64,000 nt of DNA, taken from assembly GCA_965237625.1 (NCBI GenBank), contig CBDEGD010000014.1, positions 186,001 through 250,000 of the forward strand, in the 5' to 3' direction. This DNA is from JABDIP01 sp965237625. Its GTDB lineage: Bacteria > Pseudomonadota > Alphaproteobacteria > DSM-16000 > Inquilinaceae. The position numbers and the translations under genes were made by a program. Each line of letters begins with the position of its first letter. The stretch's first letter is position 1. The notes under the pieces are model-generated. The model was not told the origin of the DNA, ran no database searches, and saw only the letters and a list, made by a program, of their open reading frames with translations. Shown one piece after another: positions 34,859-43,793 of this stretch.

Positions 34859-35815
34859 TCAGTCCGCTCGCGACTGTCGCCCTCGGGCGATGGCATCATC
34901 CAACCGTCTATCGTCCAGCCCCGCCGGCTCCTGATGGATGATAATCTCGGCGCCCGCAAAGACACCGGCAAGGGCGGCCTCGACGTCATCGGCGACGTCG
35001 TGGGCCCGGACCAGCGTCAGGGCGCCGTCAAGTTCGAGGTGGAGCTCAATAAAGGTGGTGGTGCCGGAGCTGCGGGTTCTCAGATCGTGTAGGCCAAGTA
35101 CTCGACGATCGGCCAGGACGACAGCTTCGATGCGATCTCGGTCGTCTTGCGGCAACTCCCGGTCCATCAGCAAATCGAAAGCTTCCCGGCCCACCAACGC
35201 CGCGTTGACCAGCAGGTAGGCGGCGATGGCCATGGCGACCAGGGGGTCCAGCCAGACGATGCCGGTCTGCTGAAAAGCCACCAACGTCCCCACCACCGCC
35301 AGATTGATCAGCAAATCGCCCTTGTAATGCAGGCTGTCGGCGGCGATCGCCAGAGAGTTGGTGGCTCGGATCACGTAGTGCTGGAAGACAACCAGGCCGG
35401 TGGTCGCGATAATCGAAACAAGCATGACCGCAATCCCGACAAACGGAGCGCTCAGGGGTTCCGGATCGATCAGCCGATCAATCGCCTGAAACACCACGAA
35501 GAGCCCCGAGCCGGCGATGAAGGCGGCCTGTGCCAGGGCGCCAAGCGGCTCGGCCTTGCCATGCCCATAACGATGCGCTCGGTCCGGCGGCCGCAGCGCG
35601 TGATGCACGCTGATTAGGATGATCACTGAAGCCGCGACGTCGACCAGACTGTCGAGCAAGGATGACAGGACCGTCACAGAGCCAGTGACCAACCAGGCCG
35701 CGAGCTTGGCAATCGCCAGAGTCGTGCCCACCGCCACGCTGGCATAGGTCGCCATGCGGCGCAGCCGGTCTGCGCGTGTCGTGGTAATTGGGTTTTTGGT
35801 TGACCGCGTTTTCAA
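34859..35815 (-). CDS. Cation diffusion facilitator (CDF) metal exporter
   Basis: The 318-residue frame (a TTG start at 35815; ATG at 35755 would give 298) has six helices. The metal-site residues are present: SLLDSLVDVAAS in the second helix and DSLHYKGDLL in the fifth, plus HRYGHGKAEPLGAL after helix two. The C-terminal cytoplasmic domain ends with HDLRTRSSGTTTFIELHLE and the usual metal-binding fold. Members export Zn, Fe or Mn by proton exchange. The gene diverges from the TetR gene at 35973, whose promoter lies 120-160 bases away. Confidence 0.88.
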   Translation of the reverse strand: MKTRSTKNPITTTRADRLRRMATYASVAVGTTLAIAKLAAWLVTGSVTVLSSLLDSLVDVAASVIILISVHHALRPPDRAHRYGHGKAEPLGALAQAAFIAGSGLFVVFQAIDRLIDPEPLSAPFVGIAVMLVSIIATTGLVVFQHYVIRATNSLAIAADSLHYKGDLLINLAVVGTLVAFQQTGIVWLDPLVAMAIAAYLLVNAALVGREAFDLLMDRELPQDDRDRIEAVVLADRRVLGLHDLRTRSSGTTTFIELHLELDGALTLVRAHDVADDVEAALAGVFAGAEIIIHQEPAGLDDRRLDDAIARGRQSRAD

Positions 35816-35937
35816 TCCAGTGCCGTTGGCTCAGAGGGCGGAAGACGATCTTGCGTTCCGCGGAAGGGACACTCGGCTCACAAGCTGCGGCCTGCGGCGC
35901 GGCAGGTCAACTATGGCAGCTCCAATCCAGAATCTCA

Positions 35938-35966
35938 TTGAATAAAAGCACGACCGTTCGTATATT
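35938..35966 (+). promoter_or_regulatory. Promoter of the TetR gene with an embedded operator (operator at 35950-35961)
   Basis: TTGAAT (35938-35943), exactly 17 bases, TATATT (35961-35966). The dyad ACGACCGTTCGT (35950-35961) sits in the spacer, so the repressor would block its own promoter. The predicted transcription start is at about the ATG 35973, so the mRNA is probably leaderless. Confidence 0.7.
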
Positions 35967-35972
35967 TATCAA

Positions 35973-36584
35973 ATGAGAAAAGGTGAGCAGACACGTGCCG
36001 CCGTGCTTGAGCAGGCTGTTGCCGTCGCCAGTTGCAAAGGCATACATGGGCTGAGCATTGGCGCATTGGCCACCCAGGCCGGCCTCTCGAAGAGCGGCCT
36101 GTTTGCTCATTTCGGATCGAAGGAAGCGCTGCAGCAAGCGGTGCTCGAGGAAGCCGTAGGGTCCTTCACCCAGGAGGTCGTGGCGCCGGCACTTCACGAG
36201 CCGAGTGGAGTCGGGCGCATTCGTGCCTGTTTCGAGAATTGGCTCACCTGGTCGAATGCCAGCCGGTTTCCCGGCGGCTGTCCCTTGATGGGCGCCACAT
36301 TCGAGCTCGACAGCCAGCCCGGTCCACTGCGCGACTACGTGGCCACGCAGCAGCGACGGTGGCTCGACATGCTCGCCCGGATGATCACCGCCGCAATCGC
36401 CACCGGCGAGTTATCGCCGGACACAGATCCCGACCTGTTGGCGTTTGAGATCAATGGCATCGGACTGTCCCACAGCTTTTCATGCCGCCTGCTCGAAGAT
36501 CCGAAAAGCACCGATCATGCCCGGTTGGCCTTCGGCCGGCTGATGACACAAGCGGCCATGATCTCGCCTGACCCGCAACGCTAA
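35973..36584 (+). CDS. TetR-family transcriptional repressor
   Basis: The 203-residue protein begins with a TetR-type helix-turn-helix: IGALATQAGLSKSGLFAHFG with the usual AxxAGLSKSxLFxHFxSKE register, followed by the ligand-binding helices. The C-terminal domain (GGCPLMGATFELDSQPGPLR) resembles the TetR_C_13 class. Its own promoter contains a dyad that recurs at 36658-36669, so it probably represses itself and a small membrane gene. The ligand is unknown; related repressors respond to lipophilic effectors. Confidence 0.88.
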   Translation: MRKGEQTRAAVLEQAVAVASCKGIHGLSIGALATQAGLSKSGLFAHFGSKEALQQAVLEEAVGSFTQEVVAPALHEPSGVGRIRACFENWLTWSNASRFPGGCPLMGATFELDSQPGPLRDYVATQQRRWLDMLARMITAAIATGELSPDTDPDLLAFEINGIGLSHSFSCRLLEDPKSTDHARLAFGRLMTQAAMISPDPQR

Positions 36585-36657
36585 CCGGAAATACCGACCT
36601 CAAACACCGACTGGAAATGCAATGCCAGGATTACCGGAAACGCAATTCAAAAAAAGC

Positions 36658-36669
36658 ACGATCGTTCGT
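36658..36669 (+). promoter_or_regulatory. Second TetR operator, ACGATCGTTCGT
   Basis: The 12-base dyad matches the operator at 35950-35961 in all but one position. Both are preceded by an A-rich AAAAAGC block. It lies 66-55 bases upstream of the GTG that could begin a small membrane-protein gene (36724). Confidence 0.65.
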
Positions 36670-36723
36670 TCAAAAAATTGCCCGATCCTCGCGGCGAGAT
36701 GCCGTCAAAATGCCAGAGGCAAA

Positions 36724-36912
36724 GTGCCGGGTGTGCTGACTCGCCCTGGCCGGGCCCCCTCAGCCAAACGAGCGGCCATCCCGTCGCTGTCGCGTCGGCC
36801 CGACGGCCGACAAAGCCGGTTCGACGGTTTGCTGGCGCCGTTATTCGCCGGCATCGTCGCCTGCTACGCCCTCGCTGTCATCGTGCGGGTTGTCATGGCA
36901 TATGGCTCATAG
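36724..36912 (+). CDS. Small membrane protein of about 62 residues, possible target of the TetR repressor
   Basis: The C-terminal half is a clear transmembrane helix (LLAPLFAGIVACYALAVIVR). The start is uncertain: GTG at 36724 follows the operator at 36658-36669, whereas an ATG at 36622 would put the operator inside the gene. The N-terminal half is basic and Pro-rich. No family is recognised. The next gene, pdxH, runs toward it and ends 29 bases away. Confidence 0.4.
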   Translation: MPGVLTRPGRAPSAKRAAIPSLSRRPDGRQSRFDGLLAPLFAGIVACYALAVIVRVVMAYGS

Positions 36913-36940
36913 GCGCAGCCGCCCGGTTCTCCCACGGCCC

Positions 36941-37582
36941 TCAGGGGTATAGCCGCTCCGTCCGCCAGCCGTGACCGGAAGCCGCGTAGACCAGCCTGTC
37001 ATGCAGCCGGAATTGCTGGTTTCGCCAGAATTCGATCCGCCTTGGCACCAATCGGAAACCGGACCAATGGGGAGGCCGAGGGATCTCGCCGATCGGGTAA
37101 CGAGCCGTTACCTTGGCGACCTGCTTCACCAATTCGCCCCGGCCACTCAACGGCCGCGATTGCGCCGACGCCCAGGCTCCGATCTGGGACCCCCTGGGGC
37201 GGCTGTGGTAGTAGGCATCGGCCTCTGCATCGTCAACCAGTGTGACACCGCCTTCGATGCGGATCTGCCGGCGCAGGCTTTTCCAATGAAAGCACAGCGC
37301 CGCGTTTGGATTGGCCAGCAATTCGCCGCCCTTGCGGCTCTCCAGATTGGTATAGAAGACGAAGCCGCGTGCCGGAGCCTTCGGCCCGTCCACGCCCTTC
37401 AACAGCACCATCCTGGCTGACGGAACGCCGCCCGCCGTCGCGGTGGCCAGCGTCATCGCGTTCGCATCATTGGGCTCACGGCGTTCCGCCTCGGAAAGCC
37501 AGGCGTCGAACAGGTCGAACGGGTCTCCTGCCGCTGCCAGCTCGGCTTCAGCGTCGGCCATGATCTCTGATTGCTCGGCCAT
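36941..37582 (-). CDS. pdxH: Pyridoxamine 5'-phosphate oxidase
   Basis: This 213-residue FMN enzyme oxidises pyridoxamine or pyridoxine phosphate to pyridoxal phosphate. The family stretches are present: NAMTLATATAGGVPSARMVL, the FMN region FVFYTNLESRKGGELL and the C-terminal substrate site RLHDRLVYAASGHGWRTERL. The ATG at 37582 (MAEQSEIM) is better than a GTG three bases upstream. It stands alone between two divergent or convergent genes. Confidence 0.95.
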   Translation of the reverse strand: MAEQSEIMADAEAELAAAGDPFDLFDAWLSEAERREPNDANAMTLATATAGGVPSARMVLLKGVDGPKAPARGFVFYTNLESRKGGELLANPNAALCFHWKSLRRQIRIEGGVTLVDDAEADAYYHSRPRGSQIGAWASAQSRPLSGRGELVKQVAKVTARYPIGEIPRPPHWSGFRLVPRRIEFWRNQQFRLHDRLVYAASGHGWRTERLYP

Positions 37583-37728
37583 CACATATTTTCGTCACAG
37601 TTGCGCCTATCTTCATCCCTACAATAGGTTCGCGCATGGGATTGTCCATCACAAGGCGGGGCACCATAATCGCATCGTTTCGGCGATCGACCCCGTAGCA
37701 GCACCGCCCGCTTCAGGAGGCACTAGAA

Positions 37729-38202
37729 ATGAAGACCAAAGCTATTATTCCAGCCATTCTTGCGGCCTTTGTGCTTGTGGGCTGCGCTCAGGGCGCCGGC
37801 GACAAGCAGACCTTTGGCACGATCGGCGGCGCGGTTGCCGGCGGTCTGCTCGGCTCGCAATTCGGCGGCGGTACCGGCCAACTGGTCGCGACCGGTGTCG
37901 GCACCTTACTTGGCGCTTGGGCCGGCAGCGAAATCGGCGCATCCCTTGACCGCGCAGACCAGGCCTACGCGCATCAGGCAGCACAGACGTCTCTCGAATC
38001 CGCCCCAACCGGCGCCTCGACCTCCTGGCAAAATCCGGATTCGGGGCACTACGGCACCATCACCCCGACCAACACGGTGCCGCGCGGCAATTCCTACTGC
38101 CGGGATTTCACCCAGACAATCTATGTGGAGGGACGCTCGGAAACCGCCACCGGATCGGCCTGCCGCAATCCTGACGGAACCTGGACCGTTGCCAACCAGT
38201 AA
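37729..38202 (+). CDS. Glycine-zipper outer-membrane lipoprotein (17 kDa surface antigen family)
   Basis: The 157-residue lipoprotein has the lipobox LVGC. It contains a glycine-zipper segment GGAVAGGLLGSQFGGGTGQL followed by a second hydrophobic Gly-rich run, typical of the Rickettsia 17-kDa antigen/2TM glycine-zipper family. The C-terminus has two Cys in SYCRDF and GSACRN, a pair conserved in the family. An AGGAGG ribosome binding site precedes the ATG. It probably sits in the envelope. Confidence 0.85.
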   Translation: MKTKAIIPAILAAFVLVGCAQGAGDKQTFGTIGGAVAGGLLGSQFGGGTGQLVATGVGTLLGAWAGSEIGASLDRADQAYAHQAAQTSLESAPTGASTSWQNPDSGHYGTITPTNTVPRGNSYCRDFTQTIYVEGRSETATGSACRNPDGTWTVANQ

Positions 38203-38310
38203 TCCGCTGGCGGAGACCGATCAACTACGATCAACCCCGCGCGATTGACGACGCAAAATGGCGCGTGGGGGCATTGCGACAGCGAGTGGCCATAGCCATG
38301 TGATTGATCA

Positions 38311-38337
38311 GGCGCGCCGTAAACTCGACGGCGCGCC
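38311..38337 (+). terminator. Likely terminator after the lipoprotein gene
   Basis: GGCGCGCCGT pairs over 10 bases with ACGGCGCGCC around the loop AAACTCG. GCCTTATT follows, a weak T-rich tail. It is 109 bases past the lipoprotein stop and 43 before the DnaJ-like start. Confidence 0.5.
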
Positions 38338-38380
38338 GCCTTATTGATCCTGGCGTGAGAATTGTTTCCCTGGGGGCTGA

Positions 38381-39280
38381 ATGCGCGACCCGTATGAGGT
38401 AATCGGCGTATCCCGCTCGGCGAGCGAGGCGGATATCAAGAAAGCCTATCGCCGTCTCGTCAAGGAGACGCACCCGGACCTTCACCCCGGCGACAAGAAG
38501 GTCGAACAGCGATTCAAGGAAATTTCCTCCGCCAATGACCTGCTGAGCGACAAGAAGAAACGCGCCCGATTCGACCGTGGAGAGATCGATGCGGAAGGTC
38601 GCGAGCGGCCGGAATTCGCATTCCACCGTGCCTATGGCGATGCCAGCCGTGGCGGTCGGACGACGTCCTCCTCAGCGGGGGGCGGCACCTTCTCCGCCCA
38701 TGACATCTTCGACGAGTTGTTCGGCAGGACATCCGTCAAGACCAAGGGCGCCAATATCTCCTACACGCTGAACGTGGACTTCCTGGAGGCGGCGCGTGGC
38801 GGCAAGCGTCGGGTGGTCCTGTCCAGCGGCCGGGGCCTGGAGGTCAATATTCCGCCGGGTACCGAACACGGGCAGACCTTGCGCCTCAAGGGGCAGGGGC
38901 TTACCGGCATGGGCGGCGGGCCGAATGGCGACGCCCTGATCGAAATCCGGGTTGCCAGCCACCCATATTTCACCCGAAAAGGCCGTGACATCGTCGTCGA
39001 TGTCCCCGTCACCCTTCACGAGGCCGTGCTGGGCGCGAACATTCAGGTGCCGACGATCGACGGAAAGGTTGCCCTCAAGGTTCCCCGCGGCGCGAACTCC
39101 GGCACCCGGCTGCGCCTCAAGGGCAAGGGTCTCGCCGGGCCGGGTAGCACCCGTGGCGATCAATACGTCAAGCTGACGATCATGCTGCCGGACACGCCCG
39201 ACGCGGAGCTGACCAACTTCCTCGGCCGATGGAAAGCCGGGAAGGGCTACGACCCGCGGAAAAAGGCCGGGCTGGAGTAA
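38381..39280 (+). CDS. DnaJ-class co-chaperone (CbpA-like, no zinc finger)
   Basis: The 299-residue protein has an N-terminal J domain with the HPD motif (KETHPDLHPGD), which triggers DnaK ATP hydrolysis. A short Gly/Ser-rich linker (SRGGRTTSSSAGGG) leads to two C-terminal peptide-binding domains (VDFLEAARGGKRRVVL; IPPGTEHGQTLRLKGQGL; VPRGANSGTRLRLKGKGL). The cysteine-rich zinc domain of true DnaJ is missing, so this is the CbpA type. The next gene, YihY, runs the other way. Confidence 0.9.
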   Translation: MRDPYEVIGVSRSASEADIKKAYRRLVKETHPDLHPGDKKVEQRFKEISSANDLLSDKKKRARFDRGEIDAEGRERPEFAFHRAYGDASRGGRTTSSSAGGGTFSAHDIFDELFGRTSVKTKGANISYTLNVDFLEAARGGKRRVVLSSGRGLEVNIPPGTEHGQTLRLKGQGLTGMGGGPNGDALIEIRVASHPYFTRKGRDIVVDVPVTLHEAVLGANIQVPTIDGKVALKVPRGANSGTRLRLKGKGLAGPGSTRGDQYVKLTIMLPDTPDAELTNFLGRWKAGKGYDPRKKAGLE

Positions 39281-39286
39281 CCGCCG

Positions 39287-40627
39287 TCAGCCGCTGGTGC
39301 GCTGATCGAGCCTGACCGGCTCGGCCGGCGGCACATCTTCTCCGACGAACAGGTCCGCAAGAGAAATGTCCAGCGTTTGACGCTGACCGTCCTCCGCCGC
39401 CTTCAGCAGTTCCTCCACGCGCCGCTCATGGGCCGGATGCCCCGGCACCGCACCGCCGGCTCCGCGCAGCCCGATCTCAAGGGCCGACAGCAGGTCGTGA
39501 AGGGTCGCCGAGGACGGATCGCGCGACAGCATCCAGCGATCATTGGCCGTGCGCTCGACAAATTGCGCCTGGCGCAGCCGCGACAGCATGTCCTCCAGAA
39601 TTGCCACCTGGACCGGCAATCGCCGCAGCAGTACCTTGCGCTTCAGCCCGCTGCCGCCCCGGGCGGCAACCGCCAGTTCGCGCAGCACCGCGAAGCCGAG
39701 CATGACACGCTGGGCCGGCGTCATGGCGCCCGCTTCGCCGCCAAACAGACGATTGGCGCGCCAATCCGGCAGCGCGGCGGCAACCAGGGCGCCGATCAGT
39801 ACGATCGACCAGGCGACATACAGCCAGACCAGGAAGATCGGCACCGTCGACACCGCGCCATAGATCGTCTCGTAGACCGGAAAAGCCGTCAGGTAGAGGG
39901 CAAACCCGCCCTTGGACAATTCGAAGAAGGTCGCGGCGACCACCCCGCCCAAAGCCGCGTCCCGCGCTTGGATCGGCCGGTTGGGAATGATCCAATACAG
40001 CGCGGTGAAGCCGACGAACTCGAATACGCCGGGCAGAAGGCCGACGAACGGCTTGAAACTCAGGAACTGGGTACCGATGTCGGAACCGCGCACGAATTGG
40101 CTGGTAATCGACACGCTGGCAGCGAACATCACCGGCGTCAGGGTCAGGATTGCCCAGAATGACAACAGCCGCAACAGCCAGGGCCGCGATTCGCGAACCC
40201 GCCAGATCCCATTGAAAGCGCCCTCGATGGTCGCCAAAAGCAGGATCGCAGTGATCAGCAGCCCGACCAGGCCGACCGATGTCAGTCGTCCGGCATTGGC
40301 GGCGAACCGCTCCAGGTAATCTTGAACCGCCGTGCCGACCTGGGGCACCAGATTGTCGAAGATCAGTTTCTGGGCGTTCGCCTCGATATCCTGAAATGCC
40401 GGAAAGGCGCTGATCACCGCGATGGTAATGGTCATCAGCGGCACGAGCGCCAGAAGCGAGGTATAGGTCAGAGCCGCCGCCGCTTGGGTGCAACGGTCAT
40501 CCGAGAAGCGCCGCGCCGCATAGCCCAGGAAGCGTCCCGATTCGGCAACGATGCGCCATGCCGAAAACGGCCTTGTGGGACTTTTCAAGTCGCTCAAAGC
40601 GCCGGCTCCTGCAGGGTTTTCGCCCAT
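39287..40627 (-). CDS. YihY/BrkB-family inner-membrane protein
   Basis: The 446-residue protein has about six helices, with the family segment RCTQAAAALTYTSLLALVPL near the start and TLTPVMFAASVSITSQF later. YihY proteins were once thought to be RNase BN and have no proven transport role. The C-terminal third is cytoplasmic and looks like a winged-helix fold (VQVAILEDMLSRLRQAQFVE), present in longer members. The ATG at 40627 diverges from fabI, whose promoter lies between the two genes. Confidence 0.85.
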   Translation of the reverse strand: MGENPAGAGALSDLKSPTRPFSAWRIVAESGRFLGYAARRFSDDRCTQAAAALTYTSLLALVPLMTITIAVISAFPAFQDIEANAQKLIFDNLVPQVGTAVQDYLERFAANAGRLTSVGLVGLLITAILLLATIEGAFNGIWRVRESRPWLLRLLSFWAILTLTPVMFAASVSITSQFVRGSDIGTQFLSFKPFVGLLPGVFEFVGFTALYWIIPNRPIQARDAALGGVVAATFFELSKGGFALYLTAFPVYETIYGAVSTVPIFLVWLYVAWSIVLIGALVAAALPDWRANRLFGGEAGAMTPAQRVMLGFAVLRELAVAARGGSGLKRKVLLRRLPVQVAILEDMLSRLRQAQFVERTANDRWMLSRDPSSATLHDLLSALEIGLRGAGGAVPGHPAHERRVEELLKAAEDGQRQTLDISLADLFVGEDVPPAEPVRLDQRTSG

Positions 40628-40639
40628 GGCGGGCTTGAT

Positions 40640-40667
40640 TTGACCGCCCTATCCATTGGTGTAGGAT
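40640..40667 (+). promoter_or_regulatory. Likely promoter of fabI
   Basis: TTGACC (40640-40645), 16 bases, TAGGAT (40662-40667), about 45 bases before the fabI start. Confidence 0.55.
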
Positions 40668-40711
40668 CAGCGCTCCCAAACAGAGTATTGATCCCGTCAA
40701 GAGGCAGTCGC

Positions 40712-41551
40712 ATGACCGTTCCCCCCTCCCTTATGGCCGGCAAACGCGGTTTGATCATGGGCGTCGCCAACGATCGATCGATCGCTTGGGGCATTGCCAG
40801 CGCCTGCGCCGCGCACGGGGCCGATTTGGCGTTCACCTTCCAGGGTGAGGCGCTGGAGCGGCGTGTCAAGCCGCTTGCCGAATCTGTGAACTCGGAACTG
40901 GTGATGCCCTGCGACGTCACCGACGAGGCCAGCATCGAAGCGGTCTTCGAAACACTGGGCAACGCCTGGGGCAAGCTGGATTTCCTGGTGCACGCCATTG
41001 CCTTCTCCGACAAGTCGGAGTTGGACGGGTTGTATCTGGATACCACCCGGGCGAACTTCCTGAAGACCATGGATATCTCCTGCTACAGCTTCACCGCCAT
41101 TGCGCAGCGCGCCGCGCCGCTGATGGCCGAAGGCGGCAGCATGCTGACCCTGACCTATTATGGCGCCGAGCGGGTCATGCCGCATTACAACGTCATGGGT
41201 GTCGCCAAGGCGGCGCTGGAGGCCAGTGTCCGGTATCTGGCGGTCGATCTCGGCGGCCGCGGCATCCGCGTCAACGCGATTTCGGCCGGTCCGATCAAGA
41301 CGCTGGCGGCAAGCGGCATCGGCGATTTCCGCTACATATTGAAGTGGAACGAACTGAACGCGCCGTTAAAGCGTAATGTGACCACCGAAGAAGTCGGCCG
41401 CTCCGGCCTCTATTTGTTGAGCGATCTGGGCAGCGGCGTCACCGGCGAAGTGCACCACGTCGATTGCGGCTATCACACCGTCGGCATGGTCGCCGTGGAC
41501 AGTGCTGCGGACACGGCCGAACTGCTCCGGGGCTTGGCTCCGAAGGTATAG
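40712..41551 (+). CDS. fabI: Enoyl-acyl-carrier-protein reductase (NADH), FabI type
   Basis: The ATG at 40712 gives 279 residues; an in-frame extension to 40322 lies antisense to YihY and is not used. FabI reduces trans-2-enoyl-ACP in the last step of the fatty-acid elongation cycle. It has GLIMGVANDRSIAWGIA at the cofactor site, the conserved Tyr region LTYYGAERVMPHYNVMGVAK containing the catalytic Y-x6-K pair, and ISAGPIKTLAASGI at the substrate loop. GNAT and aroC genes follow at close spacing on the same strand. Confidence 0.93.
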   Translation: MTVPPSLMAGKRGLIMGVANDRSIAWGIASACAAHGADLAFTFQGEALERRVKPLAESVNSELVMPCDVTDEASIEAVFETLGNAWGKLDFLVHAIAFSDKSELDGLYLDTTRANFLKTMDISCYSFTAIAQRAAPLMAEGGSMLTLTYYGAERVMPHYNVMGVAKAALEASVRYLAVDLGGRGIRVNAISAGPIKTLAASGIGDFRYILKWNELNAPLKRNVTTEEVGRSGLYLLSDLGSGVTGEVHHVDCGYHTVGMVAVDSAADTAELLRGLAPKV

Positions 41552-41558
41552 GGCGCGA

Positions 41559-42050
41559 ATGGCGGTCGACATCCGCCACGCCTCCGCGGCCGATCGCGAG
41601 GCGCTGGCCGAGCTGTTTCACGATATGGACCGGCATTACTGGAACGACGAGGCTCCGTCGATCGACGAGTGGCGGCGTTTCCTGGATTCCGTGGTTCTGC
41701 CGGCGTCGAATTCCTGCGAGATCGTGATCGCCGAGGAGGATGGCAGGCCGCTTAGCGTTGCAACCTTCGCCATCGTCTATCCCAGCAGCCCACTGATCGG
41801 GCAATTCTTCCTGAAGGAGATCTACACAAGGTCGGAGGCGCGCAGCCGGGGCGTGGGGCGTCTGATCATGGCCTATATCGCGGGTCAGGCCTTGAGGCGA
41901 GGCTGCGCCCGGGTCGATTGGGTGGCGGAGGACGCGCGCGCCATGGAATTCTATGATGGTCTGGGTGCCCGTACCCTCGATAAACGTGTCTATTATCGTC
42001 TCGACGGTGACGCACTCTCTGCATTGGCGGGCGAGACCCATGGCCAGTAA
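41559..42050 (+). CDS. GNAT-family N-acetyltransferase
   Basis: The 163-residue protein begins MAVDIRHASAADREALAELF and has the acetyl-CoA-binding motif in ARSRGVGRLIMAYIAGQALR (R/Q-x-x-G-x-G/A type) and the late motif EDARAMEFYDGLGA. It starts seven bases after the fabI stop and overlaps aroC by 11 bases, so the three are probably co-transcribed. The acceptor substrate is unknown. Confidence 0.87.
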   Translation: MAVDIRHASAADREALAELFHDMDRHYWNDEAPSIDEWRRFLDSVVLPASNSCEIVIAEEDGRPLSVATFAIVYPSSPLIGQFFLKEIYTRSEARSRGVGRLIMAYIAGQALRRGCARVDWVAEDARAMEFYDGLGARTLDKRVYYRLDGDALSALAGETHGQ

Positions 42051-43113
42051 CAGCTTCGGCGATATCTTCCGTTTCACCACTTGGGGCGAGAGCCACGGGC
42101 CGGCAATCGGCTGCGTGATCGACGGCTGCCCGCCGCTGATCCCGCTGACCGAGGCGGATATCCAGCCCTATCTCGATCAACGACGGCCGGGCCAGTCGCG
42201 GCACACAACCCAGCGCCGCGAGCCGGACACCGTGAAGATCCTGTCCGGCACCTTCGAGGGCAAGACCACCGGCACGCCGATCTCCCTGATGATCGAGAAC
42301 CAGGATCAGCGCTCGAAGGATTACGGCGCGATCGCCCAGAGCTTTCGCCCCGGCCATGCCGACTTCACCTATTGGGCCAAATACGGCATCCGCGACTATC
42401 GCGGCGGCGGCCGGTCTTCCGCCCGCGAGACGGCAAGCCGTGTGGCGGCAGGCGCGGTGGCCCGCAAGGTGTTGGGCGATGATGTCGCCATTCGCGGCGC
42501 CCTGGTGCAGATGGGCACCGAGACCATCGACCGTGAGAACTGGGACTGGGACGAGGTGCACCGCAACCCGTTCTTCACGCCGGACCCGCAGGCCGGCAAA
42601 GACTGGGCGAAATACCTGGACGGCATCCGCAAGAAGGGTTCCAGCGTCGGCGCTGTGATTGAGGTGACTGCCAGTGGCATTCCGGCGGGCCTCGGCGATC
42701 CCGTTTACCGCAAGCTCGATTCCGAGCTCGCCACCGCGATGATGTCGATCAACGCGGTCAAGGGCGTGGAGATCGGCGCCGGCTTCGACGCCGCCGCCCT
42801 GACCGGCGAAGAGAACGCCGATGAGATGCGCTCCGGCAATGACGGCCCGGCGCGCTTCCTGTCCAACAAGGCCGGCGGCATATTGGGCGGCATCTCCACG
42901 GGCCAGGATGTGGTGGTGCGCTTCGCGGTGAAGCCGACCAGCTCGATCCTCACCCCGCGCAAGACCGTCGATATCGAAGGCCGCGAGACCGACATCGTCA
43001 CCAAGGGCCGCCACGACCCCTGCGTCGGCATTCGCGCCGTCCCGGTCGGCGAGGCAATGATGGCCTGCGTGCTTGCGGACGCGGTGCTGCGGCAGCGCAC
43101 GGTGCGAAGCTGA
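42040..43113 (+). CDS. aroC: Chorismate synthase
   Basis: The ATG at 42040 gives 357 residues, normal for the family. It makes chorismate from EPSP, using reduced FMN. Signatures are GESHGPAIGCVIDGCPPLIP, the HADFTYWAKYGIRDYRGGGR region and the C-terminal GRHDPCVGIRAVPVGEAMMA. The 3' end from 43013 is duplicated at 44523-44610 with only synonymous differences, and the intervening 1.4 kb looks inserted. The stop codon is at 43111-43113. Confidence 0.95.
   Translation: MASNSFGDIFRFTTWGESHGPAIGCVIDGCPPLIPLTEADIQPYLDQRRPGQSRHTTQRREPDTVKILSGTFEGKTTGTPISLMIENQDQRSKDYGAIAQSFRPGHADFTYWAKYGIRDYRGGGRSSARETASRVAAGAVARKVLGDDVAIRGALVQMGTETIDRENWDWDEVHRNPFFTPDPQAGKDWAKYLDGIRKKGSSVGAVIEVTASGIPAGLGDPVYRKLDSELATAMMSINAVKGVEIGAGFDAAALTGEENADEMRSGNDGPARFLSNKAGGILGGISTGQDVVVRFAVKPTSSILTPRKTVDIEGRETDIVTKGRHDPCVGIRAVPVGEAMMACVLADAVLRQRTVRS
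43013..43100 (+). repeat. Direct repeat A: 88 bases of the aroC 3' end
   Basis: This segment of aroC matches 44523-44610 in 82 of 88 bases. All six differences fall at third codon positions and are synonymous (for example GCA/GCG and GTG/GTC). Offset is exactly 1510 bases. Confidence 0.9.
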
Positions 43114-43280
43114 GCTTCGGATTGATACACCTGCGAGGAATCGTGCCGCTACGGGCAGATATCCATTTGAAGCGAGCACGAATTGACTAGCCTAGATTCA
43201 CAAAAAGGGGTTGGTTTTGGTTATCAGTGCGTTAACTGGAGTTCGATGAGAATGGAACTTGGTCTTAGGGAGTTCGGACT

Positions 43281-43793
43281 GTGAGTGTGATTTATACCAT
43301 CGGCTACGAGGGGACTGACATTGACCGCTTTGTCTCAACACTGAATTCGGTTGGTGTGATGATCCTTGCCGATGTTAGGGCGATTGCGCATTCCCGAAAG
43401 AAAGGATTTTCGAAATCTGCCCTGAAATCTCGAGTTGAAGACGGGGGAATCGAATATACTCATATTTCTGAACTAGGTGATCCTAAGCCGGGACGCGATG
43501 CGGCACGATCTGGACGCTATGAGGAGTTTCGGCGCATTTACGAAGAGCATCTGTGCCAGCCTACTTCAAGGGCAGCGCTGCTTGCACTTTCAGAGTTGGC
43601 CAATGAGGCACCGACGTGCCTTCTTTGTTTCGAGCGTGATCCAATCACTTGTCATCGATCCATAGTCGCGGACCGTCTCGAGAGTTTTGGACTGGAAGTG
43701 TGCAACCTTTTCGGCGACGATCCAAATCGCTATGTCCGCAACGCCCAGAAACTGCCGCGTTTTCATTCTCGTAAAAGCGCTGCCGCAGCCTAG
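43281..43793 (+). CDS. DUF488 family protein
   Basis: The 170-residue protein begins with the DUF488 hallmark IYTIGYEGTDIDRFVSTLN and ends with its Cys/His signature CLLCFERDPITCHRSIVADR. RAIAHSRKKGFSKSALKSRV is the conserved basic stretch in between. The function of the family is not established; the Cys/His cluster suggests metal or nucleic-acid contact. Translation starts at GTG 43281 with AGGGAG upstream. The next gene overlaps it by about 60 bases, so the two are one module. Base composition and codon use are less GC-rich than in the surroundings. Confidence 0.85.
   Translation: MSVIYTIGYEGTDIDRFVSTLNSVGVMILADVRAIAHSRKKGFSKSALKSRVEDGGIEYTHISELGDPKPGRDAARSGRYEEFRRIYEEHLCQPTSRAALLALSELANEAPTCLLCFERDPITCHRSIVADRLESFGLEVCNLFGDDPNRYVRNAQKLPRFHSRKSAAAA

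Noticed and set aside
41866..43179. 437-codon reverse frame over aroC and the GNAT gene
   Set aside because: It is antisense to two clear genes. Its similarity to the reverse frame at 44405-45358 only reflects the duplicated aroC end.
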